This document shows positions 10,986 to 23,899 of a stretch of DNA of 64,000 nucleotides, piece by piece. Origin of the DNA: Paraspadella gotoi (Eukaryota > Chaetognatha); NCBI GenBank assembly GCA_051294375.1, contig CM119263.1, positions 10,036,432-10,100,431 on the forward strand. The letters are read 5' to 3'. The number at the start of each line of letters is the position of its first letter. The first letter of the stretch is position 1. The position numbers were made by a program, and so were the translations under genes. Under the pieces are notes generated by a model. The model saw only the letters and a program-made list of their open reading frames with translations, had not been told where the DNA came from and searched no databases.

Positions 10986-11649
10986 TTGAGGGATAATAGT
11001 AGTAAAGTAAAAGTTTAAGAATTAAGAAAGAGCTCAAAAAGTTGTCAAAATGCTGTCCCATGACCAAAATTGGTTCACAAGAGGTATTAGAGAGGCAATC
11101 TACATCAAAGCTCTCGAGCCCTCTTTGAACCGTGATGGAGGACGATTCGATCTCCCTCCAAGCTATGTTTCGCTTATCAAAAGCGTGGAGGAGGCGCCGT
11201 CTCCACCACGTCCGCACAATGATTCCCCTATCTCCACTCAACGTGACAGGAGGAGACCCTTGCGCAGGCAATGGGCTGACGATACCTCTCCTTTAACTCT
11301 TGCAACTCACTCCCTTTCTCTGAGGAGTGAGCGCCCACTCAAAATACGGCTACAGAAGGAAAAGTGGCAAGAACGGACAATCGCCCACCTCGCCAGCATG
11401 CAAGAAGAGGGCAGTCGACAGGCGTACCAGGTCAGAGAGACATACGAGTAGCCTTCGTAATCTTCCCGCAAGGAAGCCTTCCCAGCGCCGTACAAACAGG
11501 CTCAACCACACTGTCTTCTCAACCACTGACGCGCCAATGACTCAACTTCATCGATCAGACCCTTTCATTTGCAAAAAACAAGGGGGGCCAGCTCATTTTG
11601 AGCTCTTTTTTAATTCTTAAACTTTTACTTTACTACTATTATCCCTCAA
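10986..11649 (+). mobile_element. Penelope-like remnant between 54-bp inverted repeats
   Basis: The segment is bounded by inverted arms at 10986-11039 and 11596-11649 that differ at one position. The right arm is continuous with Penelope-like 3' sequence also found at 36300-36480. The left arm is its inverse, so the unit looks like an inverted partial duplication, a rearrangement common in Penelope-like copies. Inside is the end of a GIY-YIG endonuclease frame (11050-11451). Confidence 0.6.
11050..11451 (+). pseudogene. C-terminal end of Penelope-like GIY-YIG endonuclease
   Basis: The first part of the frame reads NWFTRGIREAIYIKALEPSL followed by NRDGGRFDLPPSY. This is the C-terminal signature seen in Penelope-like reverse transcriptase/endonuclease proteins, with the REAIYI and the N-R-D-G-G-R-LPP blocks. 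Reverse transcriptase and the GIY-YIG catalytic start are absent, so it is a fragment. A frame shift near 11327 probably follows. Equivalent fragments lie at 32792-32875 (minus) and 36285-36480 (plus). Confidence 0.7.
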
Positions 11650-12235
11650 TTATCTGACGTTTAGGCTCGGGGAAGAAAGGGAGCCCGGGTTAGGATTAGG
11701 TATGGGGGAGAGGCCCGCGGGTGATGATGCTAGTGTTAAGGTTTTAACTCGGCATTAGACAGGATGCCCGGGTTAGGGCTAGGGAAGTGACTCGCTGGCG
11801 ATGTCGCGAGTCGGGGAAACTGGATTTGGATCAGGCCCGGTTTAGGGTTAGGGTTGAGCGGCAGGCGGGAGGCGGGAATCGCGAGCCGGGAGAATGGATT
11901 AGGTTTAGGGGTAGGGCCACGGAGGGCATCCGCTATCGCCGACATCGCTATTTGTATGAAGGCGATCGCGGAGTTCAATACTCTATGGAGGCTTATGGGA
12001 AAACCAAGAGAAAGAAGAAAAATAAATAAATTTTGTTTCTTTACAAAAAAGAAAATTTAAGACGATAACACAACAATGATATTAAAAACGTTGATAAGCT
12101 TCAGGGGCTAAGGACTTCTTTTTATTTCTTTAAAAAATGTTTTTTAAATTTTATATTTTTTGTATTTCTTTTTTAATTGCCTTTGATAGATATTTACAAA
12201 TTAACATTTGTGATTACCACGATTATTTAATAATT
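11650..12235. other. spacer with degenerate TTAGGG-like words
   Basis: From 11660 to 11930 words such as GGTTAGGATTAGG, GGTTAGGGCTAGGG and TTTAGGGTTAGGGTT recur in fairly GC-rich DNA. They are not a clean telomeric array. No gene seen; open frames on both strands there lack motifs. Confidence 0.45.
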
Positions 12236-12242
12236 CGGATAT

Positions 12243-12274
12243 GTTTTGGTTCTTGTTTTTCGAACCTTCATCAG
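12243..12274 (-). ncRNA. decayed hammerhead-like core
   Basis: Minus strand: CTGATGA (12274-12268), a 5-bp stem II (GGTTC with GAACC), then AAAAC where GAAAC is required. The essential G12 is changed to A, so cleavage would not be expected. The flank TATCC replaces the usual TGTC. It is probably the relic of a Penelope-like terminal repeat. Confidence 0.45.
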
Positions 12275-12449
12275 TCAGTTTTGATAGTTTTAAAAAATAT
12301 TTGGATACTAACTTTGAGAGAAAGAGAGAGAGAGGAGCAATTTTAACCTTGATCACTCTCTCTCTCTCACCCTCCGAATTATTAAATGATCGTTGTAATC
12401 ATAAATAAAAACTGTTACTGTGTAAATATTATTATTATGAAATTTGTAC

Positions 12450-12575
12450 AACCAATATAAAAATTATCCATTCATTTAATAAATAAGCTCTCTTGTCCCT
12501 GACTTTGGACAGGCTTTGGTGGTTTAAGGCCTCCATCACACTTACAAGATAATAACATAGCAGGTTATATTAGCA
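12450..12575 (-). repeat. dispersed repeat D, copy 1
   Basis: Shares the words TTATCCATTCATTTAATAAAT, TTGTCCCTGACTTTGGACAG and GATAATAACATAGCAGGT with 15433-15545 and, inverted, 18000-18135; a shorter relative is at 29015-29095. One end is the word ACCAATATAAAAATT. No coding or tRNA-like core was seen. The class is unknown. Confidence 0.65.
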
Positions 12576-12769
12576 GGTTATATTATAACGTTATCCTCTT
12601 CCGTTCAGTTTCATTCCTCTTCTTTTTCCGTTAATTTTTTAAGAAAAACCTTGCATAGGCCTCCAGAGTATATTGATCTCCAGGAAGGCCAAAATTTGAA
12701 AAGAATGAAATATTAGCGACTTCCAATAAGCACTATTGGTTGAAAGTAATTTCTATTAATTACCTTTCC

Positions 12770-13060
12770 GTTGTCCACGCGACGACATCTCGGACTATTC
12801 AGACGAACGCGTAGGCGAGACCAGTTATCTCTATAACGCACAATAAAAGCCGGCGAGGAAATTCTCTCAGTTTATCTCGCAAGCGTGCCGTCGCGATCGC
12901 GCGTTGCCGTAGCCCGATGGCATTGATGACTTCTATAAAAACCAAAACATTTGGGAAGAGGGCGCTTTTTTTATCCTCCAGAAAATGAAAAGAAAAGAAG
13001 CAGGACCGGATCGAGCATTTGCCAACGAAAACATAGGGCAGGTGCATACTGCGGGCGGCT
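12770..13060. other. GC-richer unassigned segment
   Basis: A patch of normal GC content in AT-rich DNA, with an 82-codon open frame on the minus strand (12799-13047) that has no familiar motif and no clear splice context. It could be an untranslated first exon or part of an element. Confidence 0.25.
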
Positions 13061-15430
13061 TTTCTTTTGTTTTTATGGTTTGTTTTTATTTCGATACAGT
13101 GGTGTCAATTTTTAAAAAAATTTTAAAACTTTAAAAAAATTAAATTATTATTAAATATGATAATATAATATATAATTAATATAATAAATATATAATATAA
13201 TATATAATATTTATATATGAATATTATTTTTAAAATAATAATATTTTTTTTATTTATATTATATAAATATTTTAACAATTAATAGAAAAAATTTAAATTT
13301 TAAAGCTTTTGAAAAAATAAATGGGAAGTAGCAATTATAAAAAATTATTAATTTATTTAAAAAATTTAATTTTAACCTTAATATTTAACTGAAATAATTA
13401 TTTAAATTAATCCTTAACCTAATCCTTGACCTCTAATATTAGATATAAAAACTTACAAATTATGATATCGGATTTCGGACTTTACTTCGGTACAAAAATT
13501 TATTTTTTGGAACATTTTATCATTAATACTTATTAGGCCGGAACATGTTAAAAATTAAAAGTACTCTCAAATAAATAATAGTTAAGTGACTATTAAAAAA
13601 AATGAAAATAAAAATAATTGTTAAAATTTGTTTTATTGATAAGCATATAAAAATATTTAAATATTATTTTATTATATTTAAAGTTTAAAATTTTTTTAAA
13701 ATTTAAAAAAAAATTTTAATAGATTCTGATAAAGCTTTAAAATGAGGATAAACCGGTAGGTTTTAACATTAAATCTTAACCCTCAACCCCAATTCCTAAT
13801 TTTTAATCTTAACCTTTAAACCTAATTATTAGTCTTTAACCTAAATCCTTAACCTTTATCATAAACCAAGTTTTTAACTTTAATATATATTTTAATTTTT
13901 TATTAAAAAAAATAATTTTATATTTAAAATAACATATAGTGTTCTGGCAAAAAATAATAAAATAACCATATATTTTAATAAACTTAAAAAAAATTTAAAA
14001 AAAATATTTTTATATTTTGAATATAATTTCAAATTTAAAATAATTTTAAATAAATTTTATTAAAAGTATTTAATATTTTTATTTTTTTAAATTCATATAA
14101 AAATAAACAATTGATAAAAATAAAATTATTAAAATATTCAGAATTAATATTTAATATTATAAACCTAAATATTAATATTATGATAAATTTTTAAATTTAA
14201 TATTATTTTTTTAATATATCTTATTTTTATTTAAATTATTTATATTCGTTAATTTTAATTTTTTTATATATATTTTAATATATTATGTTTTTATTTATAT
14301 AATCTATTAATATTATTTATTATTAATTTTATAATCTAAATTTATATATATATTAATACTAAATAGATTTTAAATATTTTTTTATAAAATATTAATATAT
14401 ATATTTTTAAATTTATTTATAAATTATTATATATTTAATTATTAATAAATTAAATTTAAAGAGTAAATTTTTTTAATTTATGTTTCCATCACTGCTTTTT
14501 TTTAGCTTTAAAAGAAGGGAACATGGCGGCTGCCAGGAAATAGAAAAGAAAAAAAGAATTGTAACTTAATTTAGTTACCCAAATCTTAAAAAAATATTAA
14601 TGATCAACATCAATCATTGAATGATTCAATATCAATATTAATTTTAATATAACTTTTTTATGTTTTGCAAACTGAACAAGTCTATACTAATGCATAAACA
14701 TTAAACTCGTAATAGATTTTATTTAATGGCAATCCTAATTAACCCCTAACCTTAACTTGGCCTTAACCCTAATTTACTCTGAACTTATTTTTAACCTTAA
14801 CTAACCCTTTTTAATTTATACTTCATCTTAATTTATTCTTAACCTAAATTTATCATAACTTTCAATTTTAAAATATTACCCAAATATTAATATAATAATC
14901 AACAAATATTTAAAAATTATGATATCTGAATTATTTTAATTTTTATCCTCCTCACTTTGTTTATTAAGAAAAACCTTCCCATAGACCCCTGGAGAGTATT
15001 AATCTCCAGGAATACTCATTTAATTTATTTTTTCTTCGGCTTAATAAACTAAACTTAAGAAACTAAACCCGTTAAACCAGAAAGCGTCTTTCATTTTTTT
15101 TTTAAATTTAACTGCTATATCTGTATGTTGTAGGGTAGCGGAAGAAATCGATTACCTCCCTGAATGGCCTGATTTGTACGCTCCTGCTCCTTGCCCAAAG
15201 TAAAAAAAATTGAGCCTGCTGATGTAAAGTGATCAATATAGTGAGTGTAACCTTCCTTCATTCGTCCTCATCGACGTATAAATTTTCGTAACATTTTCGG
15301 ATACAAGTACAACGACAATATTTACGTATTCCAATTACTAGTACCTCAACCATCAACGAATATACAAAATTCGACATTCTTAAATCATTGAACATAATTT
15401 TAATCCTGTTTAATACTTCACTGTTCAGTC
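13061..15430. other. extremely AT-rich desert
   Basis: Mostly A and T homopolymers and TTTAAA or TATATA words, with two patches of degenerate CCTAA-like words (13745-13875 and 14730-14850). The inverted partner of the 7300-7475 repeat is at 13530-13740. No gene, RNA or element boundary could be read. Confidence 0.6.
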
Positions 15431-15432
15431 GT

Positions 15433-15545
15433 TTACTAATTATCCATTCATTTAATAAATATGCTATCTTGCCCCTGACTTTGGACAGGCTTTTGTGGTT
15501 TAAAGCCTCCATCACTCTTACAAGATAATAACATAGCAGGTCCCT
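15433..15545 (-). repeat. dispersed repeat D, copy 2
   Basis: Same orientation as 12450-12575 and nearly identical over TTGCCCCTGACTTTGGACAG and the GATAATAACATAGCAGGTC end. An 85-codon minus frame (15515-15258) runs out of it and shares its opening residues (MEALNHKSLSKVRGKIAYLL) with the frame in the copy at 18000. That frame is therefore repeat-derived. Confidence 0.65.
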
Positions 15546-15607
15546 GTTGTCCTTACGTTAGACTTCGAGGATTGGGATTAGGGGATAGGGTTAAGGATTA
15601 TGCTTAA

Positions 15608-16870
15608 GGCCTGGGATCATTCAAACAAGAATTGCATAAAGCTTTATACAAATTATTTTTATGTAAAAGAAGTATATTTCCTTCGTGTTTCACATAAAAA
15701 AAATTCAAATTTGAATAAGGTTTAGCTTCAAGAGCACCCAAAAATCGGGCATTTTTTTTATCGGTAAACCTAAAAAAATTATTCAAGACGGTAAAGTCAT
15801 TTTTAAAAGCAAATTTTAATTCTTTTTATTCAATTAACATCAGCTACCTCAGTGTAATACTAGTACCTAAAACCTAGTCATTCTTATGATGTAATTGGAT
15901 AAATTAAGGATGAAAATATAAACGTTTATGTAGAGAGATGTAAATACATATTTAATGATGCCTAATACCATTTTTTCTAAAAGAGTAATACAAAAAATGT
16001 ACAATTTTTAAAAGTCAAAGACAATCGCCATTGGCATCTGCAATCGGATCCTCTGAGATAGAAACACTCTATGGTGCCATAGATGGTCTCTGATTCACAG
16101 ATGGACTATCGCTTCTTGTCAATTAGTTTCTGTTCCCCACATTCAAAACTGGCTTTAAAGCTTGACCGTTTGCCACAGATGAAAATAAGTAAACCCCTTG
16201 CAGCATTCCTCCTTGTTCACCCGTCCGTGTTTTGTTGTCACAGCATTTTTTAAATTTAAAAAAAAATTAAAAAAATTGGATAAAACTTCAGAGAACGGTA
16301 AAGCCATCATTTAAACTAGAAATGAAAATAGATTTTACAAAAGCATGTCGATTTTAGAGTTCTCTGCTCGACTTTCAGTTCTTTAAAATCTACAGAAAAA
16401 AAATAAAAAATAAAAAATAAATAAACAAAAAGAGTTGGAGCGAAAACTGTTTGAAAAAAAAAATAACTAAAATTATTTTTCGTTAGTATGGAAATGTGGG
16501 AGAAATTCTATGAGAGGGATTTTTGAAAATGTTATTCGTTTTCAAGATATTTAGATTTTAACGCCAAAATTTCATTATTCTTTTTTTTTTCCTATGAAGA
16601 AAAGTGAATTTAGAAAATCCCTCTCATAGAATTGGTGACCTTCACCTCAAGTAAAATTATGCTAAATTTCATCAAAATCCGCTTCGCCGTTTGGGCTGCA
16701 ACTCTTCCGATAGGTTTCTTTTATTTTATATAGTAATATAAAATTCGAAAAAACACCAACGGTTTTGAAAAAATAATAAAGTAATATATTTTTGGAATCG
16801 ACTGGACCTCTACTTTCAAAATCCAAGCTTGTGTACCCTATTTATAACTTTTGGTGAGTGATCCCAGGCC
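15608..16870. mobile_element. TTAA-flanked element, 1.26 kb
   Basis: Both edges are TTAA (15604-15607 and 16871-16874). The first 14 inside bases are perfect inverted repeats (GGCCTGGGATCATT at the left, with the last bases differing at the right after GGCCTGGGATCA). The inner right part shares the word CTGCAACTCTTCNGATAGG with the element at 24250. TTAA duplication is typical of piggyBac and Kolobok families. A 60-codon minus frame near the left end (15786-15604) is not recognisable as transposase, so the copy looks non-autonomous. Confidence 0.6.
16505..16633. repeat. inverted repeat inside TTAA element
   Basis: ATTCTATGAGAGGGATTTT near 16505 recurs inverted as AAAATCCCTCTCATAGAAT near 16615-16633, about 90 bases apart. 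It may be a subterminal structure or a relic of another insertion. Confidence 0.7.
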
Positions 16871-16874
16871 TTAA

Positions 16875-17985
16875 GGAATGGGTTATAAATTTGTTAAGAG
16901 TTAAGGGTTAAGTTCTTAGAAGAAATCGACCTCGTTGACCCTAAGACGTACAAATATCAACTTGTTTTGTTTTCATTAGGATAAATTAAGTATTAACCGA
17001 TCATTGTCATAAAAATTTTTATGGTTTTAACTGTCCGAATCACACAACTTTTTGAACCGTTTTGTACAACTATTTCCGTTATAATATTTAGTAGGGTAAA
17101 GTTATGAAAATATTGAGCGATTGAACAATGTTTTTTATTGCCTTTATATATAAGATAATAAAAGTTTTATAAAATTTTACAATCTGAACAAAATATTTTT
17201 TATACTTATAATTATATTATCTTTATTTTACAAATTTAATTTGCACTGAAGTAGGTTATCATTAATATATTGCTACAGCCAGTATAAAGCAATAAGCTAA
17301 CATATGTTTAAATTAATAAACGAGTTATTTTCAAGTAAAACTTTTTTTGTTAACTATTTTAAAACTTTTTTTGTTAACTATTTTAAACGCGATGGAAAGC
17401 AAGAAAATGATAAAATTTTAAATTTAAAAAACAATTTTAAATATTTTTTTAAAAAAATTTAATAGGGTTAAATTTTATCATTTTCACATTCAAAGAAAAC
17501 AAAAAAAGTTGGTTAATTATCAAAGCTTGGGCAAAGTGATCGTGTGGATTGACCGGCTTGGAGAAAGAGGAGAGAGGAAGGGTTTAGTGAGAGAGACCGG
17601 TGGTAAGTCACCTCAACTCGATCTTTTCTTCGCTCCACCCTATTGTTTTAAGCCAACAACTCTTGGCGGTTCGACTCCTTGCGTGAGGACGGGCGTAAAC
17701 TGCCTTGAGGGCGTGATAAACCCAGGAACCTTTGCAGTAGTTACGTACAGTCGTCTTCAGTCTTCTTAACGTCTTATAGTTATATATGGTTGTACCAATT
17801 TCATAAAATTCAGCTCCTTGTATTTTGATGCTAGTGCGGAGTACAATATAGTATTCCCCGATCTAATACTTAAGGGAGTGGTCTTTTCATACAATTGAAA
17901 CATTCTTTGAAATATTATACCACTTCATTGATAGGAAAGCCAGGTTCACTGGGAGTGAATAAATAAGACTGTGAGAGAGTCTTGA
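16875..17985. other. AT-rich spacer with one B-box-like site
   Basis: No gene recognised. The 86-codon frame at 17509-17769 is GC-richer and contains GGTTCGACTCC (about 17670), a perfect Pol III B box, without a convincing A box upstream. It may be a decayed tRNA-derived repeat. Confidence 0.35.
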
Positions 17986-17999
17986 TTGAAAGCTTGCAG

Positions 18000-18135
18000 A
18001 AACCTGCTATGTTATTATCTTGTAAGTGTGATGGAGGCCTTAAACCACCAAAGCCTGTCCAAAGTCAGGGACAAGATAGCTTATTTATTAAATGAATGGA
18101 TAATTTTTATATTGGTTGTACCAATTTCATATACT
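18000..18135 (+). repeat. dispersed repeat D, copy 3 (inverted)
   Basis: Reverse complement of the 12450 and 15433 copies, running from CTGCTATGTTATTATCTTG to TTATATTGGTTGTACCAATT. The last word also occurs alone at about 17785 and 32958, suggesting a terminal sequence. Confidence 0.65.
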
Positions 18136-19181
18136 TATCCAACATCTACCGTACGAGTTATAATCAGTAATGATTCTGTTTTACTGATCCATAAACATCA
18201 ACATAGCAAGGCTTACCATTGTTTTAGGCAAATTTCTTTTTTTGATCTCTCTAGTCCAGTTTTTTTGCTTTCGTAACAATGAATTTACGGTGTCGCTGCC
18301 ACCTTCGAAAACGAATCATGAAGCGCCATAAAATTGATTGTATGTTAAAAACTGCATCGACTGAGTCGTTGTAATGATTGGTTGAAAGAAATGACTCCTC
18401 CCGAAACAAACCCAAACCGAAATGGATCTACTTCCCAGGTAGAACATAATTATAGTTGCGCCGCAACTACTCGCAAAGAAACTCTTTAAATAAGACGTTT
18501 AAATTGCTCATAACCTGCATATATAATTGTAGAATAAAGATAAATTAGTATAAATTTATAAAACTCAAATTAGCATTCAAAATATAAAATAAATACCTAT
18601 AAAAATATTTTAATAAATTTTTTAAAAAATATTATACATTATTAGAAGCTAGTAAGCTATACATATTTATAAATAATTATTAATAAAATAGGATAAAATT
18701 TAAAAATAATAATTTTAAAATTTTGATACAAGTTTAAAATTCTTTGTTGATAATATAAAATATAAATCATTTTTTAAAAATTGGGACAATAATATGATTT
18801 TTAATATTTTTTAACCAATTTAATTAACAAATTAATCCAGTTTCAAATTTTTTTTTATTTAACCTGTAATTTGACTTGTAATAATATATAAAATCTAAAG
18901 ATAACCTACCCTACAGTATTTGCACCATTTTATTTAACACTGAGGCGTAAAAAAGTAGCCACTTGTTAGGACAGATTGAGCAAAACTTAGCAGAAAGGTA
19001 AAGCATCATTAAATGCTTGTTGTTTATGTTTGCATATGTGATTGTCTAATATTTGTATAGTTTGATAATCATCTGAAAATGCCGACTCAAGAAATTTACT
19101 GCAGCACAACATCACGAACTTATTAGTTATGAGTTATCAATCGATTTAAGTAATGATTTATAAGCTGTGTATTTAATTCAG
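18136..19181. other. upstream flank or 5' intron of the RhoGAP gene
   Basis: AT-rich, no coding exon seen. Near 18440-18495 there is a palindromic word AGTTGCGCCGCAACT with a flank that recurs at 29985-30020. Earlier exons of the RhoGAP gene, if any, were not found here. Confidence 0.5.
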
Positions 19182-21422
19182 CATCCTACCCCTATGCAAT
19201 TCGGAGTCGGCGGGCCGGTCTTTAAGGCCAGTGGACGTGGAATCGTTCGTAGTCAACGCGGGGTCACTGCAGACAATGGATCCGACGTGACTTACGCTGG
19301 TGGGACTCCAGTGGGAAGCAGCATCCGCCAACTCAAAATTCTTCCCTCTGGGTATAAAAACTTAAGAAAAATAATAAGATTGTATTATAATTATTATATA
19401 CCAATTTATATTTTAGTCGAAATTCATGACGAATTGGTTGTGTATGGTTCGATCATAATGATGGGAAAATAAAAGGACTAACTCAATATAACCGTTTTCC
19501 CAACCTACTTAATCAGTTAATGCTATTGATAATATTTACTTCAGCGAAGCGATTCGTTTCCCGAAATTGGAGGAGTGCGCGCACTTTCATTATGACTTTG
19601 TTGATGTCGGAATCGTGAGGTTAAAACTTCTCCCACTTGGCGACACAAGGCGAGCAACAGTACAGATCCTACAACCAAACAACTTTAAATAAAATAAGCT
19701 ATTAAACTTAAAGACAAATTCTAAAAATTGCATGCCCTAAATGATACATAGAGAAGTATGTTGGCCAAGAACTCAAAAACACTCCAACAGTAGGCCCTGT
19801 AGGGGTAGCCGCACTCAATGGGGTGAGTCAAAAATTTAGAGCGAGTACATGCTCAAACGAAAATTTATACATTTTTAAGTATACTTTCTATGGACAAAAA
19901 ATTTCTTATATGGCTCTATACCCTAGTAATTAATTTTTTAATATTTATTTATAGATATGAATGGCCAAAAATCTTTCTTAGAAATTTTAAATTTTAAGAC
20001 CAGATTCAGATAGCTCATAAAAAGTTGTCTACACAAAGTATAATTCTTTTTTAAATATTTTTATGATAAGTAGGTCAAAAATAAGAAAAACCATAAAATT
20101 CATCATCAACATCATCTTTCGATGATTTTATCGGTTTTTTTATATTTTTATTGAGAAAAAGTAATAATTTTTAAAAGCTGTAATTATATTTCTTGTTTAA
20201 CTTTTTATGCTCTACCAGAATCCATCAAAAAATTTCAACTTTTCAAAAAAAAATTTGTTTTCTCTATATAGTAATATAATAATTTTAATTAGGCTAGTAC
20301 CCTCAGAAAAAAGCATTTTTGACAAAAAATATTTTAACACTATAGTCATCATAGATTATTTTAACGCTGTATACATTAGCATTTTAATTTCATCGGCAAT
20401 GGCTCCCAACAGTGATGTTATTGATCATACGGATGATGCTCATTAAGTTTTGGCGGTTTATTTTGAAAATGATTAAAACCAGCATGTTATTGTAACAGCC
20501 AGCTTGTCTTTGATGCCAATTGGGATGGGGCATCTCACTGGTAGCTTAAGGGGCTACAGACCCTCAGTGACGCCTGCAGTCACTGGCGCGGTTACCCTAG
20601 GACGGTCTCGCTTTTCCAACACAGAGGGAAGTCGTTAGGACTGTGTATGGAACGTAACTCTTGGGATTGTGCGTTCCCCTCAGAGCCAATGGTATTGGCT
20701 GAAGGAAGTTTGAGGCGATGCGGTGTGAATATAGCGTCACAATCTGTAATTAAACGAGTTTTTAGAGCAGCATCAGCTCTTGAATAAAGTACATTGTCTG
20801 GGAGACTGGGTTGGAAATTATTTTCACGTTAAAGTGACAATCTAACCCAAACTGTTGAATTTACCATATTCTATAATTTTAGTAGATCCTTGGAGAGAGG
20901 CCAGTTCAATGCGTCCGGTCAAATCCCAACGATTTTATCCGATATCACAAATGGTAAGTCGCAAATTTATTTCGTAAGCTGATACTTCGTAAAAAAATCA
21001 TAATGTAATGTATTTAATTTCGTCAGAATCTCCTCCCTCGAAGAATCGAGCCTCGGTTCCGATCGAAGGGCTCAGCTTCTCCATAGAAGTGATGGCCAAG
21101 GACAACAGTTGGATCATCAAACGAACCTATGAGCAGTTTCGCCAGATGGACCATACTCTTCATCTTTGCATCTATGATAGGAGGTAATACAAAATCAAGT
21201 CAGTGTGGTTGAAATTACTCCACATAGTAAATTATATCACCTCGATTCAGGTTTTCTCTTCTTTTCGAAATCCCGCCTTTGGAGAGGGCTGTTAAGTCCG
21301 CCCTGAGCCGCAAAGGCAACCCGCTTCAGGAACTCTGGTCTGATCTAAGAAACTACGTCGGAAGACTGTCCACGATCGCGGGTAACCTGATCAACTGCGG
21401 GCCGATTCTCAATTGGCTGGAG
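19182..21422 (+). CDS. ARHGAP32/33-like: RhoGAP gene, N-terminal and PX-domain exons
   Basis: Exon 19182-19351 ends in phase 2 and joins 19545, giving AIRFPKLEECAHFHYDFVDVG, which matches the family block before the PX domain. Exons 20883 to 21422 give the PX-like domain: WIIKRTYEQFRQMD, HLCIYDRR, and NYVGRLSTIAGNLINCGP. The PX domain of this family is divergent and its phosphoinositide binding is uncertain. The acceptor at 20883 is a tandem TAGTAG, so a one-residue splice variant is possible. The hAT-like element at 19792-20405 and a SINE-like copy lie in the 19620-20882 intron. Confidence 0.85.
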
Positions 21423-23852
21423 GTAAATCATATGTGACATCGGTTCAATTTTTTTTTCTTGTTGATTAAAATTTTTGTAATCTTCGTTCTCGTTAGTTGG
21501 ATAATCGTGGCAATCACCTCCTCGCCGCGCCTAATTGCTCTGGAAGCGCGCCGATTAACACGCCAGCAGTGGCTGCTGCTCACGTCATCAAGAGTTACGC
21601 CCCCCAGGTGGGATAGAGAGTTTCCATTCGGTGTACTACATAGTAACAACGATTAGAGTTTAATCGCACTGTTTCCTGTCAGGCTCCGGACGAGCTTCGC
21701 CTGGAGGTCGGAGACATCGTCTCAGTGATCGACATGCCACCGGCGGAGGACACCACCTGGTGGCGAGGGAAAAAGGGATTCGGCGTCGGTTTTTTTCCTT
21801 CTGAACACGTCCAAGTCATAGGAGAGCAGGTCTTACGGTTTGCGTTGTCTAAGCAAAAATAAAAGTCCGGAAAACGAATGCACCAATTATAATCTAAAAC
21901 GAGTTTTAACATTTTTCTTAGAATTATAATAAAACGTATTCCCATGCCAGATATACATGACAAATTTTGAGTATTAATTTTGTAATTATTTTTCAAAACG
22001 TATGTATTCAATTGTTTTCGCTTGTTTTTAATTTTTAATTTGAGATACTGAATTCAGTTTATCTTCCTTCTCATCATGATTAATTTGCCCCCCCAAAAAA
22101 ACAAAAAAAAACAAAAATATTAAACATTAGAGCAATATAGACAGGATAAATTACCGCCGGTTATTTGCTAGTTTGAGAACTTCGGATCTGACTGTAGTCC
22201 GCCGCTACAGGTGGGTTAAACGTCCCGTGCCGCTTACTCGCATTGACACCGATAGGGCGCAAAACCAAGGCCGCTTGGTTGGAAGAGAGAATGCTCGCTC
22301 TTATGCGACCGGTGTTGCGAAAATGGAATCTGGCGGGTTGTGATAGCTAATGTGTTGCCACAAAACCAAATATTCTAGGTTGAGGCGTCAGCACTTGCAG
22401 CTCAGCTCGCTCAACCTAACGGCTCATCTGCCAGTGGGAAGGACTCTTGCGTTGTTCCTATGGAGACGACGCCGGGCTTCTCGACGCCGACGCTCTCCAC
22501 CTCCAACGCAGCTACGCCGACCAATGACGGCGACAGTGCGGTGTCGATGACGACGAAAAAGACACCCAAGCCCGTTTTGCGACGCAGGGGGAAGCTCATA
22601 TCTCGATTGAGGTAACGTACAATTGTCGCAATTCATTATGACTAATGACCATCTACAACCCCTTTTCCGGTGTCCCATTGTACTATCAAGGTCTCTGCTT
22701 CTGACTCGACCCGCCTCCAAAACCCGACTTCGCCAATCGGGGATCATGAAGGAACGCGTCTTTGGCTGCGATCTCGGAGAGAATTTGCTCAACACGGGTC
22801 GTCCAATTCCCTTTGTCCTGCAGGTTGAGCATTCGTCCTTTCTTGGTTGACCTCTATTTCTCACCCTGTTACTTCCCATCTATGCCGTTATTGCTTTTTC
22901 TAAGGATGGAAATGTTCCTTCTGACAATTACTTTTTATCGAGCCTACCGGCGAAGCCGGTTCAGGCTCGATATTGATTCGGGTCAGCTTTTTTGTGACGT
23001 CGGCGTCGTCGTCGGTGTCACGCTTTTTTGTATAAAAACTACTACGCTTTTATAGTTTTGGCTGGGACTTACCGTTTTTTTTTTAAATAAAAATTATTAT
23101 GAATTACGATGAAGTTTTATAAAAGTGTGCGATCTTAGTAAGTTAAATATTTAGATATGGCTTCTCATCTTGAAATAGCTCTGATATTTGGATTTAAGTA
23201 TTTTTTGTTTGAATTTCCACTTCATTATGATTTACTGCAATATGCAAATGAGATTATAGTACTCATTGTAATATCCAAATTAGTATATAAAAATGCTTTA
23301 ATCTAATTTACATATTACAGTATATAATATTGAAGATAAAATTCAAAATTTTTTTTAAATCTATAATAAAAATGGGAAATCAAAGGACCTTTTTAATGAG
23401 AAGCTATATCTTAATTTTAATACAAATAAAAATAAAATCTTTTACAAACTATGATTGGAAAAAATTGTAACAATTTCCAATTGTAAACAATTGTAACATT
23501 TTTTTTCCTTTCTTTTATTTCTTTAAATTATATATATATATTTTTTCCTATTTTTGTCAGTTGCTGCCTCTTCTGAACCCTTTAAAAACGAGTTCAGGCT
23601 CTGCAGTGATTGTACAACTGCCTTCCAGCAGCTGTCCAGTTTTCTCTCTTTCTTTCTCTGTCTCTGTCTCTCTTTCTTTCTCTTTCTGTCTCTCTCTGTC
23701 TCTCTCTGTACGATCTCTTGCGTAATCGTTTTTAAAAAAATTTGATTATTTTTTTCCTTTTAAAAACTTTTATTATCGCCATTTATTCTGCGCTTTTTTC
23801 TCAATGCAAAATCCCAAATTTACATCCGAGATTTTTGTGGATTTATTCTCTT

Positions 23853-23899
<47 letters not shown>

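Noticed and set aside
11660-11930. Interstitial telomere array
   Set aside because: TTAGGG-like words are scattered and degenerate; there is no run of exact units.
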